From: Salvia splendens
Taxonomy: Eukaryota; Streptophyta; Magnoliopsida; Lamiales; Lamiaceae
Length of the DNA: 64,000 nucleotides
NCBI RefSeq assembly: GCF_004379255.2
Contig: NC_056039.1
Span: 22,643,883-22,707,882 of the forward strand
Reading direction: 5' to 3'
Shown here: piece after piece, positions 56,632 through 64,000 of the stretch
Layout of the letters: each line of letters starts with the position of its first letter
How positions within the stretch are numbered: the first letter of the stretch is position 1
The notes under the pieces: generated by a model
What the model saw: the letters and a program-made list of their open reading frames with translations, nothing else
Database searches by the model: none
What the model was told of the DNA's origin: nothing
Made by a program: the position numbers and the translations under genes

Positions 56632-56916
56632 TTTTTTTTCCGAGTTCGAGATACATGGGCAAGCGAACTAGCCTCCCCCAGCCCCTCGTGGCCGCACGAA
56701 CTAGCCTCCCCCAGACGGGTCCAGGCCCGTAAGTTGTCCACCCTCAGACAGGTCCAGGCTCGTAAGCTTGCAAAGCCCCAAGGCAACAAGCCTTGTTTAG
56801 GCCTACAGGGGAAATTAATCCCAAGTTGCGCCATCCAGGAGTCGAACTCGAGACCTCCAGGATGGCGCGGTATCCTTGCCACCCTCCTCAACCACTTGAG
56901 CTAGGGGGCTTGGATT
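56632..56916 (-). mobile_element. tRNA-derived SINE
   Basis: Read on the minus strand it starts CCAAGCCCCCTAGCTCAAGTGG (A box, about 56885-56908) and has GAGTTCGACTCC (B box, about 56840). It ends in an A-rich tail (nine A at 56632-56640). The 15-base target duplications GTCAGTAGAAAACTT (56617-56631) and GTTAGTAGAAAACTT (56917-56931) differ at one base. Near the tail a CTAGTTCG-containing segment is repeated. Confidence 0.88.
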
Positions 56917-56931
56917 GTTAGTAGAAAACTT

Positions 56932-57238
56932 GTTGATCGTACCATTGCTTATGATATTGTGTTTACATGTGTACTGTGGTTCGATTGTAATTCTTGTGCT
57001 CTTTACATGATAAAAGTTTTATTGTTCGGTCATAAGCTCATCATCCCAAGTGGACGAATTTTTCCAACATTGTTATTATTTTATGATCATAATCATGATA
57101 TAATTGATGAGACCATCAAATATGCATGAGATATGTTCCGCTTGGTGATGTGCAATCTTGTTATAGAGGTTGTAAAGTTTGTGATATTTTATATCAATTT
57201 TAAAGTTTGTGAAAAATATCAGAATTTGGCCAAAGTTA
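56932..57238. other. Intergenic A/T-rich DNA
   Basis: No gene, repeat or RNA seen. Confidence 0.5.
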
Positions 57239-57240
57239 TA

Positions 57241-57498
57241 CTCCATTTGTCTCACTTAAAATGATACATTTTTCTTTTTAATTTGTTACAAATAAGATGA
57301 CACATTTATATTTTTAAAAACTATTCTCTCTAACTAATGCACTCAATCACTTTTTCCCTTTTAAAGGTAAATATTCAACTCTCTTTCTTTCTCCATTTAA
57401 TACTCAACCCACCTCTCTCTAATTAAGCGCATCAACCAACAACTCCTAAAATCTCGTGACGACTAAGAAATGTGTCATTTTAGACGGGACGGAGGGAG
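57241..57498. mobile_element. Stowaway MITE
   Basis: It begins CTCCATTTGTCTCACTTAAA and ends with the inverse GACGGGACGGAGGGAG, flanked by TA duplications (57239-57240, 57499-57500). 258 bases. Confidence 0.93.
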
Positions 57499-57500
57499 TA

Positions 57501-57904
57501 CTTGTCGGGACCAATATCCCATAGGTAAATGGATTTATTGTATCCTTTAATTTGTTAGAACTTGCTACGTATCGCAACATATCTGTTTTTTCTTATTGAT
57601 CTTGATTTATGGGCAAAAATATAAGATAATGAAGTGTTGGCCAATGCTGCACATGACAAAATAATATGCAGCCCTACTGAATATCAAACGGCCCGACCTA
57701 GGCCATAGGTTAATCTTGCGGGCCGGGCCAGTGCAACACGAGCGTCATAGCAACTCTAGTCATGCCTGATAAGCAATACATACAACTGTCTCATTCGGAT
57801 CGGTTCCATCAAATAAAGTTCTCTACTAGCATAAATTTAGAAAAGAGATGGAAAGAACAAACAAACATAACACAATGCGGCGAGAGAGTTTTGTTTTTGA
57901 TATG
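57501..57904 (-). other. 3' flank of the acetolactate synthase small subunit gene
   Basis: It contains the presumed 3' untranslated region just left of the stop at 57905. No further gene seen. Confidence 0.5.
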
Positions 57905-60900
57905 CTACAACGGAATTGAGTATCCTCTAAGGTATCTCGAATCCACGCCTGACTCCCGTGACAATGCCACCCTCCCGGTCCGTGCCACCTAAGGGAAGGC
58001 AATTAAAACAAACACTTAGGCCACACTTGCATATGTCATACTCCCTCTGTCCCATAGAAATAGGCCTTTTAGGGTTGGCACGAGTTTTAATGTGTAATTG
58101 GTAAAGTAAGAGAGGAGAAAAAGTAGTTGAAATTGTGTAGTGGATGGTGGGACCATAAATGATAAAGTAAAAGAGAAGAAGAAAAAAGGTTACCATAAAT
58201 AGATATGGACTATTTCTATGGTACGGATGAAAAAAGAAATATGGCCTATTTCTATGGGACGGAGGGAGTATTCAGCAGTGTAGTGATGTTTCAAACTTCT
58301 CGACTATCAATACGTTAGTTATCCTATCCAACTTGACATATTCGAAGATTAAACTGCAAGTGAATCAAAGTAGGATGTGATTCGGGCAAACTCACCTCAC
58401 AAATACCAAAAGGCTCCAATAGTCTCTGGAGCGCGAGCATTTTATTGAAATCTCCAGTCACCTTCAAACAAAGATTATGAATCATCAATGGAGTGAGTAT
58501 GACTTGGGAGAAAATAAAATAGCTATACCGCATTACAAGAAAAGAATGAATAACTCTTGAATGATAGTGATGTAGGACAAGAAGTGGGTTGCTGGCATCC
58601 GTACTGGATGCTTTAGGGTAAGTATCACTTTCTAGCCCAAAATTATGTCTGTTTTTGTAGATAATGTCTTGTTCCAGTTATGGATGTTAATACTCACGAA
58701 ATTGAGTGAGAAACAAAATGAAATTTTGCTGGAATAGAAACAGTGAAGTCCCAGGAAAAAGACGTACCTCTAATGTTATTGTGTGATCAGAGACATCAAC
58801 AGGCTTAGCCCGGAAAATGTTGGCAATATCAAGCACATCCCTTCTTGCAGCAGCATTTACAGCAATCTTAATAAGCATGAGTTCCCTCTCAGCAAATGGC
58901 GAGTGTGTCAGAACTTGAACCTGCAGGATTCATCACTCACCTTATGTCAGCGATCTCTCAGTGAGAAATAAAATGTGCCTTTCAGGTTATGAAAGCTGAA
59001 ATGAAATGTTCTTCAAAAAAAAGTATGCAGTCGTTAGAAACTTATAAAATTCGCGAATAGATAAGAAATCCATTTCCAGGAAAGGCTCTTGAGGAATTTA
59101 ATGTAATAATTAGAAGTAATGAACTATTTGAAAGAAAATGAATTGGAAAAAATCTCAATCACCTCATGAACATCCATCAACTTATAGAATTGCTGAACTA
59201 ATTTTCCAATGCTGTCGTCTGTTCCGGGAACAACGGTGGTTATGCGCGAAATGCCTTCCGTTTCTGCAGGACCTACAGCTAGACTCTGAATAGAATTTGA
59301 TAAATAATACATGCTATCAGAAATCTGTCAATGAATAAATAATTAAGGAAAAAAATAAAGTAGGAATTTTAATGATAGAGAACAGTGCATTGAACCTAGC
59401 CATGATACCTGAACATTGTAACCTCTTCGGGATATGACACCTGTCACCAAGTTCAGTACTCCAGGAGAATTGTTTACGAGCATGGACAAAGTGTGCGATT
59501 GTAACCCACTTGACTGTTGCAGCAAGATAAGAATATAACTAATCCCCATGGAAAAGAGTGCCATTTAACCAGATATGGGATTACTCAGTCCTATTCTAAA
59601 TCATATCCACAAAATAATTTCATAGATATAAGTGTTTGGAGTTAAGAGTCTAAAGATAAACAATCTCATGAAGTTTTCTTAGAGAGCAGAAGTTCTTACA
59701 TCTTCACCATAGAGAACACCCCAGTGGGCATCGAGAACTTGACGATAGAAGTCATCATCAGAGTCAACAGGATAAACATCACCCTTCCGTCAAGAAGCAT
59801 ACTTAATCAACAATTAATCCATTAAATAAATGAAGAATAGACAAAAATTAGCAGAGTATGTACCCATGAAACACCATTGAGTTTGCCATTAGTGTTCTTT
59901 CCAATGGTTTGCTTACTGGCATTATCATCCTTGATGGGTATAGTTGCCCGAAGATCTGGATAAGAAGCTGCAGAAAACCTCCAAAATGGAGCTGTTTCGC
60001 CCATCTTTTCCCTTCTCAATGCAATCTGAGTGCAGTAATATGGAAATGGAAGTTATATGTGTATAAGTGTATACATTATAGCTTCAATGAGGAAATCTAA
60101 ACTTTAAGAACTTCAACCAGTTTATTTAACTCAGTCGAATATCCTCTTAATCTGTGTCCTATAAGCAGCAGAGCCCTTTTAGAATAGTTTTCCTTTCCAG
60201 ACTCGCATACTAGAATTACAGATTACTACCTCCATATTTACCCCAAAGGACACATTCAATCATCAACCGATAAAGCGAAGCAATACATTAGCAGTTTACA
60301 AGATCAAGAAAACAATTTCTTCTCCGTGTGATAGCTTAAGTTGAGCCCAATGAACTCTGCCACATGCTCAGATTTCAAAAGTATATGAAACATAAAATAT
60401 TATTACCTTTCCGGTTCTTGCTAGTTCTTTAATGCCAAACTTACTGAGATTTCTCAGGACCGCTGCCATCTTTCCAGGGTCTCCAGTGACCTGTGTATAT
60501 ATAAGAAAATAAGCTATAAGTTATAGCTTAAAATGACTACAGGAGAAATTCATTCAGTGCCGACTAATTTCAGAGAGCATCACATAAACAAAATAGTTTT
60601 CGAGTTGTATAATTATACGAGAACGAAAATGAGTATACACAAGCCAAATGAAGCATATACCATGAGAAGCATAAAAAGAAATCCCAACCTCCATGGTCAA
60701 AGTGTTTACTGACATGTCCACGATGTTTCCCCTGAAGACGTTCGATAACCAGTTGATCTGAAAATCAACGCCACATCCAAAAGAACAGCATTAGTGAGAT
60801 TATCTTATTAGCTACATTAAACTTGATGGGGCATGGTTAATTATGATCATGTCTGAGAATCCTTAGTAAAGATAAGAGATGGTGAAAAAACTTCTCCATA

Positions 60901-61951
60901 CTTCGCCTTTAGTATTGGAATCTGCATTGAGCTTTACGAGCATTAGTTCACGTTCTACTTGTGGTTCCTTCGACAAATCTTCCACCTGACATATGAGATG
61001 GGAAGATAATTAAGGACAGGCTGGACAGCAAAACATAAATATCTCAAACATGGGAAAAGGAACTTTAGAATTGAAGACTGGGTAAAGTTAGAATAACATA
61101 GTAAATGTCAGACACAGAGACATGCCTTCAAGACATTCACAAGCTTGTTGAGTTGTTCAACAACTTGTTGCAGAACCTTTTCTGTTCCCGAGACAACTAT
61201 GGTGAACAGAGCCTTGTCCTCGTTCAACCCCACAGCCAGAGACTCGATATTGTAGCCTCGACGAGCGAAGACACCTGCTATTCGATTTATCATACCAGAT
61301 TCATCCCCAACAAAGACTGAGATAGTGTGACGCTTTGCCCTGAAATAGTTCTATTCAATTTTCTCCTCCAAACATTCATCCATAATAAACAAATTCCAAA
61401 AAAAAAACATAATAAATCCAAAATCCAACTAACAAATCCAGAAAGCTATTAATCTAGTGGAAACCCTAATCATTCAAAGCAGTCCAAAATCCAACAACAA
61501 AAACACAAAAGGGGGAAAAGTTGAAAACCCCAAAAAGCAGAAAAAAAATTCAATCAAACCACTATTATAATCCCACTGGATTCAAACGAACATTATTCTA
61601 CAATGCAATACAATAAACAATCAACATTAAAGCATCGCTTTCAAGCTTTAATCAATTAACTCTGGCCAGCTGGTACAGTAGGTACCCATGCATGCCTCTA
61701 CCACAAACACATAAATGCGCTAACCTAGAGGCAGCGGCAGGAAGATGCGGCGGAGAGGAGCTCTGTGCGAAGGAAACAGCAGCAGCGTCACCGTCGTTAA
61801 CAGCTGCATTGGCAATTCGTAATTGCTTCGGTGGCCTACAATTAGTACTACTTCCGAATTGCACTCTGTTGGTTGAGGTGGTGAAATGTGGCTGATATCT
61901 CTTCTCCGCCGCGCCGGAGACTGGACACCGTGAAACAGTCGTGGTGGCCAT
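57905..61951 (-). CDS. AHASS: Acetolactate (acetohydroxyacid) synthase small, regulatory subunit, chloroplastic
   Basis: Twelve exons give 484 residues: 61951-61725, 61339-61126, 60985-60902, 60757-60689, 60490-60407, 60025-59864, 59783-59700, 59513-59409, 59285-59163, 58920-58768, 58461-58396, 57988-57905. All frames fit, and the length matches the plant family (about 490). Residues 1-75 are Ser/Thr/Ala-rich, a plastid transit peptide. Two ACT-plus-C-terminal modules follow: module 1 from [12 protein letters not shown] to ELARTGK, module 2 from [13 protein letters not shown] to VALSRESG. The protein binds the catalytic subunit and confers activation and feedback inhibition by Val, Leu and Ile in branched-chain amino acid synthesis. 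Intron 2 has a GC donor (61125-61124) and AG acceptor; the others are GT-AG. A Stowaway MITE lies in intron 11. No stops or frameshifts. Confidence 0.96.
58041..58268. mobile_element. Stowaway MITE in the last intron of the enzyme gene
   Basis: CTCCCTCTGTCCCATAGAAA and its inverse at the right end (TTTCTATGGGACGGAGGGAG), with TA duplications at 58039-58040 and 58269-58270. 228 bases within intron 11 (57989-58395), which leaves the splice sites intact. Confidence 0.94.
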
Positions 61952-62454
61952 TGTTTCTCAATGCGCTGCAGCAGACAGTAATGAGAGAGTGAAAGCAGAG
62001 AGGGCTAAGGCTTAGAATTAGATAGGGAATTTAAGATATATTTGTTCCACTTATAAAATTCTTCCACCGTCATTTTAATTTTAAATCGATAAAAAGAAGT
62101 AGGTTTGAATACTGAAAAAAGAGGATGTAATTTGAATAGTGTATTTTGTATGGGTTTAGTTGTTGATAATTTGTGGTAGTTTTAGATAATCCTGGGTCGC
62201 ATAAATAACCTTCAACAAAATTCATACAAATCCCAAAAACATACATACGGGATACAATGCCACGGAAGCAAGTCTATTTCAATCCTAAAACGCAACACTA
62301 ACGCTCTGAAGGTGGTATCGTCGTCCGGTCACAGCTCAAACTTGCATAACGTCCCAACAACTAGGTTGTTTGCCTCATGGAACTCTTTCCATCCTCGAAT
62401 CATCGAAAAAAATGGAACACAACTTTAGCTTGGGTACTAACAATATATCATGAG
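61952..62454 (-). promoter_or_regulatory. Upstream region of the enzyme gene
   Basis: This short region between the ATG and the next hAT element must hold the promoter. It includes a GA-rich leader (61975-62010). No clear TATA box stands out. Confidence 0.45.
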
Positions 62455-64000
62455 TAGAGGTCCCCAAACCGAACCGAACCGGCCCGGAACCGTCACCGGC
62501 GGTTCCGAACCGGTACCGGAACCGGCGGCGGCGGATCGAACCGTGACCGGAACCGCCGGTTCCGCCGGGCCGGTTCAGGTTTCATTTTTGGATGAACTGT
62601 AACCAGCGGTTCAAAACTGCCGGTTTCACCAGAACCGCCGGTTTGGCTGTTCCGGATAGCTTTTCAGGCTACTTCCGACCTACTCCTAGCCTTTTCAGAA
62701 ACCGGTTCAGAAACCGCCGATTTTTGTCAGAAAACCGTTGACGAAACCGGCGGTTTCAACATAAAACCGGCGGTTCCGGCAGATTTTCAAAAGTTTGAAA
62801 TTTTGATTTTTTTTTAAATTTAATCACAATTTTCCCCTATAAATACCCCATCCTCTTCATTTCTACTCACTCCATTCTTGTGTTAATAAGATTTTCTCTT
62901 CTCAATCTCAATTTCTCTATTCTCCATCCTCATTCTTTCAAGTTGTTTACTTTATTTGCGCTCATAATTTACTCACGTTGTTCACGTTATCATATTCACA
63001 CAATCACACTACTCTTTATTCTCCACTTTCAGTTTCCATAAATATCATGTCTTCATCTCGTCGTCGGGGCAAGGGAATTGCCCAAGATCAAAGTGATACT
63101 CGTCGTCGACGTGCCCCTACTAGAACACAAGGTGCGGAGGAGGTGGGAAGGCGAGCCGCTCTTCGAGCGCAAGTAAGTTCTAATATGTTTTTGGTTTTTG
63201 TTCATTCATTTTTATTAAATTCATAATTTCATTTTTAAAATCTATGTGTCTATGTGTTTTATTTTTGTGTTAGTATTTTTACTTAGTTGTATAATTTTCG
63301 TAGGAGGAAGAAGATCGAAATGCGGCTTTGTTATTTGCCCTCGCCGCCGACGACCAACAAGGGGGGCATTCCACATTCGGCTTCGCGTTTCGAATACGAT
63401 GTGAATCTATCATCGGACGAAGGCGATGATGGATCGCATCAATTCCCCCCTTCTAGCGCCGGCCAAGTTGGCGAAAATGATGAGGAGGCCAATGCTCCTC
63501 CTGCTTCAGGACGACAAAAGAAGAAGATGCCACCAAAGTTGAAATTCGATATTTTCACCAAACATTACAAGAGGTCGTAGTGGTAATTTCAAATCCTAAT
63601 GATCCGACCACTACCGTGGAGACAAATGAGTTCAAAGCTTATTGCAACTATTGCGATAAAGTCTATCCATTTGGAAACGGTGGGGGATATGGTACTCTCC
63701 ATCGCCATTTGAAGACAAAACACCCCGTGGAATATGAGCATACTAAGTCCCAAAGCCAAATAAACTTCATTGCTGGCTCATCGTCTCAAACAGGTACGCC
63801 TCTATTTAAATATGATCCCAAAAATGTTACCGATGCTATGGTAAAATGGGCGGCAATGAAGCATTTGCCGTTTAATTTTTTTAATGACAAAAAATATGAA
63901 GTTACTATGCAAACCGCTTTTAATGTTGCTACAAAAAGAATTCCCACCTCAACTGCTCAAAGATTTAACGACCGCTAGTTTTTTGATAAAAAAAGAGAAG
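62455..64000 (+). mobile_element. hAT element, 5' part, cut by the window end
   Basis: It begins TAGAGGTCCCCAAACCG, a common plant hAT terminus. The first 330 bases are packed with AACCGGCGGTT-type motifs in both orientations. A TATA box (CTATAAATACCCC, about 62839) and a transposase gene follow. The 8-base duplication cannot be checked without the far end. Confidence 0.82.
63047..63978 (+). pseudogene. BED-finger hAT transposase, N-terminal part, broken
   Basis: Exon 1 (63047-63172) starts MSSSRRRGKGIA and ends at a GTAAGT donor; the intron runs to 63303 (acceptor GTAG) and exon 2 starts at 63304. Exon 2 needs frame changes near the six-G run at about 63361 and near 63573. From 63580 the frame has the BED zinc finger CNYCDKVYPFGNGGGYGTLHRH (about 63646-63710; Cys-Cys then His-His before P), then the hAT linker FKYDPKNVTDAMVKWAAMKHLPFNFF. 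A TAG stop at 63976-63978 ends it. The catalytic and dimerisation parts lie outside the window. The protein would bind the subterminal motifs; this copy looks dead. Confidence 0.82.

Noticed and set aside
56810..56910. tRNA gene on the minus strand
   Set aside because: A and B boxes are present but no cloverleaf closes, and the unit has an A tail and target duplication, so it is a SINE.

Overview
The window is nuclear DNA of a flowering plant, most likely a eudicot. The evidence is a 12-exon plastid-targeted enzyme gene, Athila and Tekay type Ty3/gypsy retrotransposons, Stowaway MITEs, a TRIM, a tRNA-derived SINE and a PIF/Harbinger element. I cannot place the species from the sequence. The only gene that looks alive is a minus-strand acetolactate synthase small subunit gene (57905-61951). 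Nearly everything else is transposable element sequence, nested several levels deep.

Layout. (1) 1-23551 is an old Athila-like element, cut by the window start and broken by two insertions: a copia-like solo LTR (403-1864, target duplication GCCTT/TCCTT) and a complete 13.9-kb younger Athila-like element (3210-17110, target duplication AAATG) that sits inside the old integrase. The old 3' LTR ends at 23551. (2) From 23552 to 51565 pieces of one minus-strand hAT element with a BED/DUF659 transposase alternate with its own insertions: a minus-strand solo LTR (23591-25085, GATAG), a non-autonomous hAT-like element (25447-33813, 8-bp duplication GCCGCCGT) and a 16.6-kb Tekay-type chromovirus (34639-51257, AAAGA). 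The transposase reading frame resumes across the first two junctions, which confirms the boundaries. The hAT element itself sits in the gag of yet another retrotransposon (51566-54717). (3) Two clusters of elements inserted in (TA)n runs lie at 26196-33676 and 43441-47845. They include paired 2.3-2.5 kb terminal-inverted-repeat elements with a shared 44-bp minisatellite. One of them carries two fragments of ordinary plant genes. (4) 54718-57500 holds a Harbinger element with only ORF1, a SINE and a Stowaway MITE. (5) 57905-61951 is the enzyme gene, with a second Stowaway in its last intron. (6) 62455 to the end is the start of another hAT element with a BED-finger transposase.

How it works together: the enzyme gene encodes the regulatory subunit that gives acetohydroxyacid synthase its feedback control by branched-chain amino acids. 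The rest is a record of insertion history. The order can be read from target duplications: gag-bearing retrotransposon, then hAT, then old Athila / MITE / Tekay, then young Athila, solo LTRs, TRIM and (TA)n-targeted elements.

Most worth following: pairs of hairpins conserved between the two Athila copies with compensatory changes in the apical stem; the (TA)n-targeted element clusters; the gene-fragment-carrying element; and a GC-AG intron in the enzyme gene.
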